Under the pieces are notes generated by a model that did no database searches, was not told the DNA's origin, and saw nothing but the letters and a program-made list of their open reading frames with translations. DNA of 64,000 nt from Massilia niastensis DSM 21313. Lineage in GTDB: Bacteria; Pseudomonadota; Gammaproteobacteria; Burkholderiales; Burkholderiaceae_D. Position numbers and translations under genes: made by a program. Positions within the stretch are counted from its first letter, which is position 1; the number at the start of each line of letters is the position of its first letter. Positions 7,237 to 15,391 of the stretch are shown here, piece after piece. The stretch lies in contig NZ_KB908097.1 of assembly GCF_000382345.1 (NCBI RefSeq), forward strand, positions 1 through 64,000. The letters are read 5' to 3'.

Positions 7237-9350
7237 AAGCTGAACTCCGCCGACACGCGGAAGCTGCGCGGCGCGCCCGGCAGCAGGTAGCCGCCCAGCG
7301 CCTGCGTCACGTCGCGCCAGTAGAACTTGTCGAAGGCGTTGTCGACGCGCGCGCGGATCGTGGTGTTCACGTTCCCGAGGCGCAGGACATACGCGCCGCC
7401 GAAGCCGAACACGTGGTAGTCGGGAACGACCATGCGGTTGGCGGGATCGAAGGCCTTGCTGCCCGAATACTGCCAGATCGCGTCCAGCTTCAGGCCCGGC
7501 AGTTGCGGCACGGCGTACTCGACCCAGGCGCTGGAGCGGAACTTCGGCACGTTGGTCACGCGCTTGCCTTCGGTGCCCGGATCGCCCGTTTCCTCCTGGT
7601 CGGTATCGAGCGCCATCAGGGACAGGTTGTAGCTCAGGTCGCGGGTGGCCTTGCCCTGGGCCGACAGTTCCAGGCCGCGGTGCTTCTGCTCGCCGGCGTG
7701 CACGAAGAAGTTCTCGGCATTCGTGTATTCGAGGCCCTGGCGGATCTCGAACAGGGAGGCCGACAGCAGCATCTGGTTGCCGACCATGCCTTTCACGCCG
7801 ACTTCGGCCGACTTCGAGCGGCCGGGGGGCAGGGCGGTGTTCTCGTTCCGGGTTTCCATCGGCGCGATGCCGCCGTACTGCAGGCCATGGCTCAGCGCGC
7901 CGTACACGCTCCAGTCCTGGACCGGCTTGTAGACCAGCGCCACGCTCGGCAGGGTGAACGAGTCCTTCGCGCGCACCCATGGCAGCTCGGGCACGGGCAA
8001 CTCGGCGCGGTCCAGCTTCACGTGGCGCAGGCCGGCGTGCACGGTGAACCGCGGAGACAGCGTGATCACGTCCTGCACGAACACGGCGCGCTCGCGGTCG
8101 CTGCGGCGTTCCATCACGGGGCCGGTGGTGCGATCGCTCGACACCGGCGGCACGCTCAGGTTCTGGTAGATGTTGCTGTAGCCGACGTAGTCGTAGACGT
8201 ACTCGCCGAAGCTGTCGTGGCGCTCCGAGTAGGCCAGGCCGGCGGTGAGGGCGTGGCGCACCGCCCCGGTCGCGAAGCGGCCCTGCAGCATGGCCTGCAC
8301 GCCGAACGGGGTCTTGCGCTCGCCCACGCTCTGGTAGTCGTAGACGTCGTAGTCGCCGTTCGAGCAGTAGCCCGGGTAGTAGCCTTCGCCCTCATTGCTG
8401 CAGCCGTAAGGGAAGGCGGTGTAGTCGTCGCGCTTGAACCAGTGCTTGTTGGCGTTGACGGTGGCGTTCCAGTTGTCGTTGAAGCGGTATGCGAAGCGCA
8501 GGCCGAGGTTGCTGCTGTCGGTGTCGACCGGGCGGGTCCAGGACTGGTCGTTCAGCAGGGTCTTGGGCGAGACGCCGGTCGGCAGGACTTCGTTGCGGAT
8601 CAGCTGGTAGCCCGGCGCGGTGATCTGCGACTTGTGCTGGTGGTCGAGGTCGACCTGGAACAGCGCGTTCGGGCTGATCTGCCAGTCGAAGGCGGCGGAC
8701 ACGAACTGGCGCTCGCCGTCGGCGCCGCGCACATAGGACTTCAGGTCCTCGGCGGCGGCGTTGACGCGGTAGCCGAAGCGGCGGTCCTCGAAGCGGCCGC
8801 CCAGGTCGATCGCGCCGTACACGGTGCCGCGCTCGCGCGCTTCGAGCGTCGCCATGCGCAGCGGCGTAGTGGTCGGGCGCTTGGTGACGTAGTTGACCAT
8901 GCCGCCCGGCGCCGCGACGCCGGCCTGCAGGCCGGCCAGGCCGTGCAGGATCTCGATGCGTTCCTTGTTCTCGAGCGGGATCTGGGTGTCGGCAGGGATC
9001 GCGATGCCGTCCTTGCGGTAGCTGGTGGCGTTGTCGAGGGCGAAGCCGCGGATCGAGAACTGTTCGGCATAGCCGACCGTGTTGTAGGCGTCGCCCACCG
9101 AGGCGTCGAAGCGGGCGGCGTCGGTGGCGCTGCGGATCTGCAGGTCGCGCATCTGGTCCTGGGTCAGCGCGGTGATCGAGGCCGGGGTGTCCAGCAGCGG
9201 GGCGTCGGAGAAGCCGCCGATGCCGGCGCGGTCGCTGGTGACCCACTTGGCGCCGGTGACGACCACCGATTGCACGGCTTCCTGGGCCGAAGCGGAGAAT
9301 GCCTGCACGATGGCGCAGGCGAGGACGGTTTGTTTCAGGGTGAATGTCAT
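7233..9350 (-). CDS. TonB-dependent outer-membrane receptor under TPP control
   Basis: A 705-residue outer-membrane receptor of the TonB-dependent siderophore-receptor type. The start MTFTLKQTVLACAIVQAFSA gives a signal peptide ending near ASAQEA. A plug domain follows (DTPASITALTQDQMRDLQIR; FSIRGFALDN; RIEILHGLAGLQAGVAAPGG; NYVTKRP), then a 22-strand-type barrel ending in the canonical terminal Phe (FRVSAEFSF). It is likely to take up a TonB-energised small molecule. The 101-nt leader is preceded by a TPP riboswitch, so the cargo is probably thiamine or a relative despite the siderophore-like family. The neighbouring PnuC-type transporter and kinase could finish the route across the inner membrane. 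Confidence 0.93.
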   Translation of the reverse strand: MTFTLKQTVLACAIVQAFSASAQEAVQSVVVTGAKWVTSDRAGIGGFSDAPLLDTPASITALTQDQMRDLQIRSATDAARFDASVGDAYNTVGYAEQFSIRGFALDNATSYRKDGIAIPADTQIPLENKERIEILHGLAGLQAGVAAPGGMVNYVTKRPTTTPLRMATLEARERGTVYGAIDLGGRFEDRRFGYRVNAAAEDLKSYVRGADGERQFVSAAFDWQISPNALFQVDLDHQHKSQITAPGYQLIRNEVLPTGVSPKTLLNDQSWTRPVDTDSSNLGLRFAYRFNDNWNATVNANKHWFKRDDYTAFPYGCSNEGEGYYPGYCSNGDYDVYDYQSVGERKTPFGVQAMLQGRFATGAVRHALTAGLAYSERHDSFGEYVYDYVGYSNIYQNLSVPPVSSDRTTGPVMERRSDRERAVFVQDVITLSPRFTVHAGLRHVKLDRAELPVPELPWVRAKDSFTLPSVALVYKPVQDWSVYGALSHGLQYGGIAPMETRNENTALPPGRSKSAEVGVKGMVGNQMLLSASLFEIRQGLEYTNAENFFVHAGEQKHRGLELSAQGKATRDLSYNLSLMALDTDQEETGDPGTEGKRVTNVPKFRSSAWVEYAVPQLPGLKLDAIWQYSGSKAFDPANRMVVPDYHVFGFGGAYVLRLGNVNTTIRARVDNAFDKFYWRDVTQALGGYLLPGAPRSFRVSAEFSF

Positions 9351-9450
9351 GGTTTGCTCGTTTTCGCACGCCACGGGCGCGCTGCTTTTTTCAAAAGCCG
9401 GAGCCAACGTGGGGGAAGGGCAAACAAGGATGGGAGCTGCGTTGCGCTTT

Positions 9451-9528
9451 CCTTCGCTGGCATTATCCAGATCAGGTACGGAGGGTATCTCTCACCCGGA
9501 ACAATCGTTCCAGGACCCCTAGCGAAGG
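9451..9528 (-). promoter_or_regulatory. TPP riboswitch (THI element)
   Basis: On the minus strand, P1 is a perfect 8-bp helix: CCTTCGCT (9521-9528) pairs with AGCGAAGG (9451-9458). Inside are the conserved blocks AGGGGTCC, GGTGAGAGATACCC and ACCTGATCTGGATAATGCC, the hallmark core of the thiamine-pyrophosphate aptamer. It ends 100 nt before the TonB-receptor ATG. TPP binding should reduce receptor expression. No U-tracted terminator is obvious downstream, so control of translation initiation is more likely. Confidence 0.95.
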
Positions 9529-9568
9529 CGAAAGTGTACCACGGTCCCGGCCATGCGTGGCGAATGTG

Positions 9569-10198
9569 TCAATGGATGGGGTGATGCCGGCTGGCGCGGC
9601 CGGGTGGCGCGCCAGCCGCGGCCGGCGATGACAGGCAGCGTTCCAGCACCTGGCGGCTGACCTCGAGCGTCACGCCGCGATCCTCGCCCAGCCTGGTCAT
9701 GCGGTGTGCTTCCAGCGCTTTCAGGACCGGCTCGATGTGTTCGCACCCCAGCCCATAACCCGGCAGGCGGGTCGGCACGCCCATGCTCCTGAAGAAGTCC
9801 TCGGTGCGTTCGATCGCCGCGTCGATGCGCGCATCCTCGTCGCCCTCGGCCAGGTTCCAGACGCGCGCCGCGTACTGCCGCAGCTTGGCGCGCTTGGCTT
9901 CGCGGCGCACGCGAAGCATCGCCGGCAGCACCACCGCCAGGGTCTGGGCATGGTCGAGCTGGTACAGCGCGGTCAGCTCGTGGCCGATCATGTGGGTCGC
10001 CCAGTCCTGCGGCACGCCCACGCCGATCAGGCCGTTGAGCGCGAGCGTCGCGGTCCACATCAGGTTGGCGCGCACGGCATAGTCTTCCGGCATGGACAGG
10101 GCCTTCGGGCCGTCCTCGACCAGGGTCAGCAGCAGGCCTTCGGCGAAGCGGTCCTGGACCTTGGCGTTCACCAGGCGAATCCCCCAGTGTGAACACAA
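9569..10198 (-). pseudogene. 5'-truncated yqhD-like iron-containing alcohol dehydrogenase
   Basis: The 209 codons match only the C-terminal half of the NADPH-dependent, YqhD-type alcohol dehydrogenases. Recognisable blocks are NAKVQDRFAEGLLLTL, GVPQDWATHMIGHELTALY, LDHAQTLAVVLP and EDRGVTLEVSRQVLE. Family members are about 385 residues. The missing N-terminal half holds the nucleotide-binding region and upstream metal ligands, so no activity is expected. Homology begins abruptly about 10 residues after the first ATG. The 34 bp to the next gene hold no trace of the lost half, pointing to a deletion. The remaining frame is intact, so the decay looks fairly recent. Confidence 0.85.
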
Positions 10199-10232
10199 AG
10201 AGGGATGATCGCCGATCAGGCAGCGTGCGTGA

Positions 10233-11156
10233 TCAGGCCTCGGCCGCGGCCGGCGCGCTGGCCGCCACCTTGGCGGCGGCGGTGTCGGCCGATACCATGT
10301 GGCGCAGCATCGCGCTGCGGGTGGAATCGCCGATCGCGCGCCAGTTTTCGCGCCGCAGGGCCGCGCGCTTGCGGTGCTTGGAGGGCATGTCTTCGAGCGG
10401 CTTGAGGTAGAACGGCAGGCGGATCAGGTAGCTGCGCTCGTCCATCTCGACGCCGCCCAGGATCTTCCAGAAGCCGTCGTAGGCGTTCTCGTAGTGGCGC
10501 GCGTCGTCGGGCTCGTAGCCGACGTGCGAGGTGCAGCGCACCGCCACCACCCGGTCCATGCCCAGCGCCTGGGCCACGCCCTGCATCGCGGCGAAGCAGA
10601 AGAAGCTGGGCGAGTTGTTCGGGAACACGCGCTCGAAGGCTTCGAAGGCCGCGCCGGAATCGGTCCAGCGGCCCTGGTTGCGGGTGACGAAGGGCACGGT
10701 CGGCAGGCTGACGTTGGCGAAGGCGCCATCGACCCAGGTATAGGACAGGCGGTGCAGGTACTTGCCGTCGGCGACCAGCGAGATGGTGAGGTCGCCCTCG
10801 GCGTCGTGGCGCGGGGCCATCTCGAGGCGCAGCGCGAAGCTGCTGCCGCCGCCGTCGTGCTGCCATAGCGTGAGCCCGGCGCCGCCGTACACGGCCTGCT
10901 TGTAGGCCGGATTGAACTTGCCGTCCTCGAAGCGGTAATGCGACAGCAGGCACTGCACGCGCTCCTGCGCGCTCAGGCCCTTGGCCAGGTAGTCGCGGTC
11001 TGCCAGGTGGTCGAACAGGTCGCCTTTCGGCGAGGCGTCGGCGAAGCGGCGCACGAGGTCGAGCCGGCCCAGCGCCTGGTGCTCGCGCCAGTAGCGCAGC
11101 AAGCGCAGGCGGCGGGCAATGCCATGCATCGGTTTGGTCAGGTGAGCGAGGTTCAT
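10233..11156 (-). CDS. VirK/YbjX family protein (DUF535)
   Basis: A 307-residue protein resembling the VirK/YbjX family. Features include the N-terminal basic stretch RRLRLLRYWREHQ, LSAQERVQCLLSHYRFEDGKF, a central beta-rich region with LTISLVADGKYLHRLSYTWV, FCFAAMQGVAQALGMDRVVAVR, and a C-terminal segment with KHRKRAALRRENW. Family members are linked to virulence and membrane stress in enterobacteria, but the biochemical role is unknown. The start at 11156 is preferred over the ATG 12 nt upstream because GGAG lies 6 nt before it. The upstream region contains a 17-bp palindrome and the divergent short ORF and GST gene. Confidence 0.82.
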   Translation of the reverse strand: MNLAHLTKPMHGIARRLRLLRYWREHQALGRLDLVRRFADASPKGDLFDHLADRDYLAKGLSAQERVQCLLSHYRFEDGKFNPAYKQAVYGGAGLTLWQHDGGGSSFALRLEMAPRHDAEGDLTISLVADGKYLHRLSYTWVDGAFANVSLPTVPFVTRNQGRWTDSGAAFEAFERVFPNNSPSFFCFAAMQGVAQALGMDRVVAVRCTSHVGYEPDDARHYENAYDGFWKILGGVEMDERSYLIRLPFYLKPLEDMPSKHRKRAALRRENWRAIGDSTRSAMLRHMVSADTAAAKVAASAPAAAEA

Positions 11157-11247
11157 CGAGCGCTCCATTCGGCGAAAAAGGGCGGACGCCGCAACGGCGT
11201 CCAGTCTTTAAACTGCGTGCGCTCACCCTGCAGGGTAAGCATGCTCA

Positions 11248-11264
11248 GCGGAATTGAATTCCGC
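11248..11264. promoter_or_regulatory. Perfect 17-bp palindrome, candidate operator
   Basis: GCGGAATTGAATTCCGC has two 8-bp arms around one central base. It sits in the 190-bp gap between the divergent VirK/YbjX gene and the short ORF/GST unit. A second perfect 12-bp palindrome, ACCCTGCAGGGT, lies just beside it at 11225-11236. The binding protein is unknown. Confidence 0.4.
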
Positions 11265-11347
11265 GCCGCAATTATCTGCCGAATTTTCAGCTCGTGCCTG
11301 GATGAAAGAAATTAAGTGGTGGCGAACCAACAAAAGGAGTAGTCATC

Positions 11348-11398
11348 ATGGTCTCTCTCGCATTGTCGACTTATTGTTTTTGCTGGGCTGGCAAGTAA
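11348..11398 (+). CDS. Putative 16-residue Cys-rich leader peptide
   Basis: ATG at 11348 opens a 16-codon frame, MVSLALSTYCFCWAGK, ending in TAA. It is preceded by a strong AAAAGGAG site at normal 8-nt spacing, better than that of many full genes here. The two Cys codons flank Phe and are followed by Trp. It lies 80 nt ahead of the GST gene on the same strand. That 80-nt gap can form two alternative short stems sharing one 3' strand (see findings). It may be a regulatory leader peptide or a tiny secreted or modified peptide. No family is recognised. Confidence 0.4.
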   Translation: MVSLALSTYCFCWAGK

Positions 11399-11478
11399 CT
11401 CTACCATGATTGTGCGGCGACACGCTTCGGTTTCATCATCGATAATTGCGCCAAACCGCACGAGACCGGAGGCAAGCG

Positions 11479-12186
11479 ATGGTGTATGAACTTTACTACT
11501 GGCCTGGTATCCAGGGCCGAGGGGAATTCGTCAGGCTGGCGCTCGAGGAAGCCGGCGCCGGGTATGTGGACGTGGCGCGACGCCAGGGCGGCACCGACCT
11601 CCTGATGGCGGCCCTCGAGGTCGAGGAATACCCCTCGTTCGCTCCGCCCTTCCTGAAGGTGGGCGAGCTGACCATCGGCCAGGTGTCCAACATCCTGCTG
11701 TACCTGGGCGAGCAGCACGGCCTGGCGCCGCGCACCGATCCGGGCCGGCTGTGGGTGCACCAGTTGCAGCTGACCATCGCCGACCTGGTGACCGAGGTGC
11801 ACGACACCCACCATCCGATCGCCACCTCGCTGTACTACGAAGACCAGAAGCCGGAAGCCTTGCGGCGCTCGGCCGACTTCATCGAAGAGCGCCTGCCCAA
11901 GTTCCTCGGCTATTTCTCGCGCCTGCTGACCAACCCCGAGCCGCGCGAATTCCTGTCGGGCGACAGGCTGACCTATGCCGACCTGTCGCTGTTCCAGGTC
12001 ATCGAAGGCTTGCGCTATGCCTTCCCGAAGGCAATGCAGCTCACCGAGACCGAGTACCCGGCCCTGGGCGCGTTGCGCGACCGGGTCGCGGCGCGGCCGA
12101 ACATCGCGGCCTACCTGGCTTCCGAGCGCCGCATCCCCTTCAACGAGAACGGCATCTTTCGCCACTACCCGGAGCTCGACCAGTAG
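11479..12186 (+). CDS. Glutathione S-transferase family protein
   Basis: A 235-residue soluble protein. The N-terminal thioredoxin-fold domain starts VYELYYWPGIQGRGEFVRLALEEAG, with the likely catalytic Tyr at the strand-1/helix-1 junction and the cis-Pro region at APPFLKVGELTIGQVSNILLYLG. The C-terminal helical domain includes LSGDRLTYADLSLFQVIEGL, the usual N-capping box. It should conjugate or bind glutathione with electrophiles; the specific class is uncertain but the N-terminus resembles sigma-like enzymes. GGAGG precedes the ATG at 11479. The short Cys-rich ORF upstream may share its transcript. Confidence 0.9.
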   Translation: MVYELYYWPGIQGRGEFVRLALEEAGAGYVDVARRQGGTDLLMAALEVEEYPSFAPPFLKVGELTIGQVSNILLYLGEQHGLAPRTDPGRLWVHQLQLTIADLVTEVHDTHHPIATSLYYEDQKPEALRRSADFIEERLPKFLGYFSRLLTNPEPREFLSGDRLTYADLSLFQVIEGLRYAFPKAMQLTETEYPALGALRDRVAARPNIAAYLASERRIPFNENGIFRHYPELDQ

Positions 12187-12198
12187 GCCTCGGAGCGC

Positions 12199-12999
12199 TC
12201 AATCCCACTGCGGGGCGAAGTCCGGGCTGACCAGGCGCTCGCCCCGGTCGAGGGCGTCGATGGCGGCGCAGTCCTGCGCGCTCAATGCCAGGCCGGCGGC
12301 TTGCAGGTTGCCGGCCAGGTTCTCGCGCCGGGTCGACGACGGGATCACCGCGATGCCCTTGGCCAGCAGCCACGCCAGGCTCACCTGGGCCGCGGTGGCG
12401 CCATGGCGCCGGGCGACCGCGCCGATGATCGGGTCGTCCAGCACCTTGCCATAGGCCAACGGCATATAGGCGGTGACGTGGATCCCGGCGTCGCCGGCGA
12501 AGCGCAGCAGCTCGCGGTTCTGCAGGTAAGGGTGGAGCTCGACCTGGTTGGTGGCGATGTTGGCGGCGCCGACCGCGGCGATCGCCTCGCGCACCAGGGC
12601 CACCGGGAAGTTCGACACGCCGATCGCCGCCGCCAGGCCGGCCTCGCGCGCCGCCAGCAGCGCCTGCATCGACTCGCGCAGCGGCACGGCGCCGCCGGGC
12701 GAGGGCCAGTGGATCAGGGCCAGGTCGACCTGCTCGACGCGCAGCTTGCGCAGGCTCTCCTTCAGGCTGTCGGCCAGCCGGTCGGCGGCCAGGTGCTCGG
12801 TCCAGACCTTGGTGGTCACGAAGACCTCGCCGCGCGCCACGCCGGCATCGTGCAGCGCCTGGCCGACCTCGGCCTCGTTGCCGTAGATCTGGGCGGTATC
12901 GATGTGGCGGTAGCCCAGTTCGAGGCCGTTGCGGACCGAATCGATGGCTTGCTGGCCCTGCAGGCGGAAAGTGCCGAGGCCGAGTTGTGGCATGTTCAT
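12199..12999 (-). CDS. dkgB: Aldo/keto reductase, 2,5-diketo-D-gluconate reductase B-like
   Basis: A 266-residue NADPH-dependent (alpha/beta)8-barrel reductase. The catalytic tetrad is visible: Asp in YRHIDTA, Tyr in QIYGNEAEVG, Lys in TTKVW and His in LIHWP. GVSNF and VIPSSTRRENLAGNL (cofactor binding) follow. It best resembles DkgB/YafB, which reduce methylglyoxal, 2,5-diketogluconate and related carbonyls. It begins 20 nt after the MFS gene, with an AAAGGA site, so the two form an operon divergent from a LysR regulator. That suggests an inducible carbonyl or electrophile response. Confidence 0.92.
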   Translation of the reverse strand: MNMPQLGLGTFRLQGQQAIDSVRNGLELGYRHIDTAQIYGNEAEVGQALHDAGVARGEVFVTTKVWTEHLAADRLADSLKESLRKLRVEQVDLALIHWPSPGGAVPLRESMQALLAAREAGLAAAIGVSNFPVALVREAIAAVGAANIATNQVELHPYLQNRELLRFAGDAGIHVTAYMPLAYGKVLDDPIIGAVARRHGATAAQVSLAWLLAKGIAVIPSSTRRENLAGNLQAAGLALSAQDCAAIDALDRGERLVSPDFAPQWD

Positions 13000-13018
13000 A
13001 TGAATCCTTTTCTTGAAG

Positions 13019-14227
13019 TTAGTGGGTGACGACGGCGCTGCGGCCGGCGGCGGCCCTGGCGGGCACGCCGTCGCGACGGTCGAGCCAGCCGGCCAGGGTG
13101 GTCAGGGCGAGGGCGCCGACCACGATCAGGGCGCCGATCGGCGGCGTGGCCATCAGGCCGAGCCTGGCGACGATCAGGCCGCCGCCCCAGGCGCCCAGCG
13201 CGATGCCGACGTTGAAGGCGGCGATGTTCAGGCCCGAGGCCACGTCGACGGCATGCGGGGCGTCGCGCTCGGCGCGCTGCACCACGTACACCTGCAGGCC
13301 GGGCACGTTGCCGAAGGCGACCGCACCCCAGGCCAGGACCGTGATCAGCACCAGCGTCTTGCTCGGCGCGGTGAAGGTCAGCACCGCCAGCACCACGGCC
13401 AGCAGGATGAACACGATCTGCAGGGCGCGCACCGGACCATGGCGGTCGGCCAGCTTGCCGCCCCAGATATTGCCGGCGGCCACAGACACGCCGTACACCA
13501 GCATCACCAGGCTGACGGTGCCCGCCGCGAAGCCCGAGACTTCCTGCAGGATCGGCGCCAGGTAGGTGAAGGCGACGAAGGTGCCGCCATAGCCGAGGGT
13601 GGTCATGGCGTACACCAGCAGCAGGCGCGGCTTCTTCAGCACGCCCAGCTGGGTCAGCAGGCTGCTGGGCTTGCTGCCGGCGATCGTCGACGGCACCAGG
13701 ATCCAGCTGCCGATCATGGCGACGACGCCCAGCAGCGAGACGGCCAGGAAGGTGGCCTGCCAGCCGAGGTGCTGGCCGATGAAGGTTCCCAGCGGCACGC
13801 CGGTGACCAGGGCCACGGTCAGGCCGGTGAACATCAGGGCGATCGCGCTGGCGGCCTTTTCCTTCGCCACCAGGCCGGTGGCGATGGTCGAGCCGATCGA
13901 GAAGAAGACGCCGTGCGCCAGGCCGGTGAGCACGCGCGCGGCCATCAGGGCGCTGTAGTTCGGCGCCATCCAGGCGACCAGGTTACCGATCGTGAACAGG
14001 GCCATCAGGGCGAGCAGCAATTGCTTGCGCGGCACGCGGCCGGTGAGGGCGGTCAGCACCGGCGCGCCGACGGCCACGCCCAGCGCGTACAGGCTCACCA
14101 GCAGGCCGGCCGACGGGACCGACACCCCCAGGCTGGCGGCGATGGTGGGAATCAGGCCGACGATCACGAATTCGGTCGTGCCGATGGCGAAGGCGCTCAG
14201 CGTGAGCGCCCAGAGTGCGAGTGGCAT
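13019..14227 (-). CDS. MFS transporter (AraJ/YdhP-type efflux pump)
   Basis: A 402-residue inner-membrane protein with about 12 transmembrane segments. The N-terminal motif TTEFVIVGLIPTIAASLGVS is characteristic of the AraJ/YdhP/PbuE drug and sugar efflux branch, followed by TGRVPRKQLLLALM (motif A loop) and ARVLTGLAHGVFFSIG. The start at 14227 has AAGGAG 7 nt upstream; further upstream codons do not encode membrane sequence. It is probably a proton-coupled exporter of a sugar, drug or metabolite. It is co-transcribed with the aldo/keto reductase and likely controlled by the divergent LysR protein. Confidence 0.92.
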   Translation of the reverse strand: MPLALWALTLSAFAIGTTEFVIVGLIPTIAASLGVSVPSAGLLVSLYALGVAVGAPVLTALTGRVPRKQLLLALMALFTIGNLVAWMAPNYSALMAARVLTGLAHGVFFSIGSTIATGLVAKEKAASAIALMFTGLTVALVTGVPLGTFIGQHLGWQATFLAVSLLGVVAMIGSWILVPSTIAGSKPSSLLTQLGVLKKPRLLLVYAMTTLGYGGTFVAFTYLAPILQEVSGFAAGTVSLVMLVYGVSVAAGNIWGGKLADRHGPVRALQIVFILLAVVLAVLTFTAPSKTLVLITVLAWGAVAFGNVPGLQVYVVQRAERDAPHAVDVASGLNIAAFNVGIALGAWGGGLIVARLGLMATPPIGALIVVGALALTTLAGWLDRRDGVPARAAAGRSAVVTH

Positions 14228-14468
14228 AAAGTTCTCCTTGTTGCCGATTGAGGGGAACCCCGACAAACCTGCTGCGCGCTGCACTGCCGGCGGGGCCGCC
14301 GGGGCCTGCGAAGCTCGCTGTACTTCTCGTACAGCTGCGCTTCCGGCCAGCATTGCTGTCGCCCGCCACGGTTTTTCGAGGTTCCCTGAAGTAGGCATGC
14401 AGTGTGCCGTTCTCGACGACAAGGAAAAACCCGTTGGCATACACTATACTTTTGATTCGGAGTCACAA

Positions 14469-15365
14469 ATGCTGGATGTCGACGCCTTGATAGTATTTTC
14501 CACCGTCATAGATACGGGCTCGTTCTCGGCCGCGGCCGAGCGGCTGGGGCAGACGCCGTCGGGCGTGTCGCGCACCATCTCGCGCCTCGAGGAGCGGCTG
14601 GGCCTGACCCTGATGCACCGCACGACGCGGCGCCTGCAACTGACGGAAGAGGGGACCTGGCTGCTGGGACGGGCGCGCAGCCTGCTGGCGGACCTGGCCC
14701 ATACCGAGGCCGAGGCGCAGGCGCGGCGCTCGCAGCCGTCGGGGCTGGTGCGCGTGAACGCGGCCACGCCCGCGCTCGACCACCTGCTGGCGCCGCTGGT
14801 GCCGGAATTCCTGGATGCGTATCCGCTGGTGCAGCTGGAGCTGGTCAGCGGCGAGACCTATGTCGACCTGATCGAGGAGCGCGCCGACCTCGCGATCCGC
14901 ATCGGCGCGCTGCCCGATTCGACGCTCAACGCGCGCCGCCTGGGCACGACCCACCTGCGCGTGCTGGCCGCGCCCGCTTATCTGGAACGGCATGGCGTGC
15001 CGGCCGAACCGGCCGAGCTGGAGCGGCACCGGACCCTGGGGTTCACGGCGCCGGTGTCCCTGAACACCTGGCCGCTGGCGCACGGCGGCGCGGAAGGCTG
15101 GACGGTGACGCCCTCGATCCGGGCGTCCAGCGGCGAAACGGTGCGCCACCTGGCGCTGGCGGGGGCGGGCATCGCGTCGCTGTCGGATTTCCTGACGCGG
15201 CGTGATGTCGAGGCGGGACGGCTGGTGCCGGTGCTGGCGTCGCACGGCTTGCCCTGGACGCAGCCGGTTTGGGCGGTATTCTATCGACAGGGCGCGCTGG
15301 CGCCGCGGGTGGCGGCGCTGGTGGATTTTCTTGCACGGCGGCTGGACGAGGTGCTCGGCAGGTAG
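14469..15365 (+). CDS. LysR-family transcriptional regulator
   Basis: A 298-residue regulator. The N-terminal winged HTH spans residues 1-60 (FSTVIDTGSFSAAAERLGQTPSGVSRTI; RLEERLGLTLMHRTTRR), then a linker helix and a type-2 periplasmic-binding-like effector domain (LVRVNAATPALDHLLAPLVPEFL; ADLAIRIGALPDSTL; AGAGIASLSDFLTRRDVEAGRL). It belongs to the branch typical for genes next to efflux or oxidoreductase operons. It is divergent from the MFS/reductase pair across 241 bp and likely regulates that pair and itself. TATACT at 14445-14450 is a plausible -10. The inducer is unknown. Confidence 0.95.
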   Translation: MLDVDALIVFSTVIDTGSFSAAAERLGQTPSGVSRTISRLEERLGLTLMHRTTRRLQLTEEGTWLLGRARSLLADLAHTEAEAQARRSQPSGLVRVNAATPALDHLLAPLVPEFLDAYPLVQLELVSGETYVDLIEERADLAIRIGALPDSTLNARRLGTTHLRVLAAPAYLERHGVPAEPAELERHRTLGFTAPVSLNTWPLAHGGAEGWTVTPSIRASSGETVRHLALAGAGIASLSDFLTRRDVEAGRLVPVLASHGLPWTQPVWAVFYRQGALAPRVAALVDFLARRLDEVLGR

Positions 15366-15391
15366 CGGCTGGGCGGCCTGGCCGGTTCCGC

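Noticed and set aside
9451-9528. Cobalamin or FMN riboswitch upstream of the TonB receptor
   Set aside because: Conserved blocks and P1 match the TPP aptamer; the cobalamin B12-box is absent.
6711-9584. 957-residue plus-strand frame across the kinase and TonB receptor
   Set aside because: It runs out of frame through the kinase gene and antisense to a complete TonB receptor and its riboswitch; no recognisable domain.
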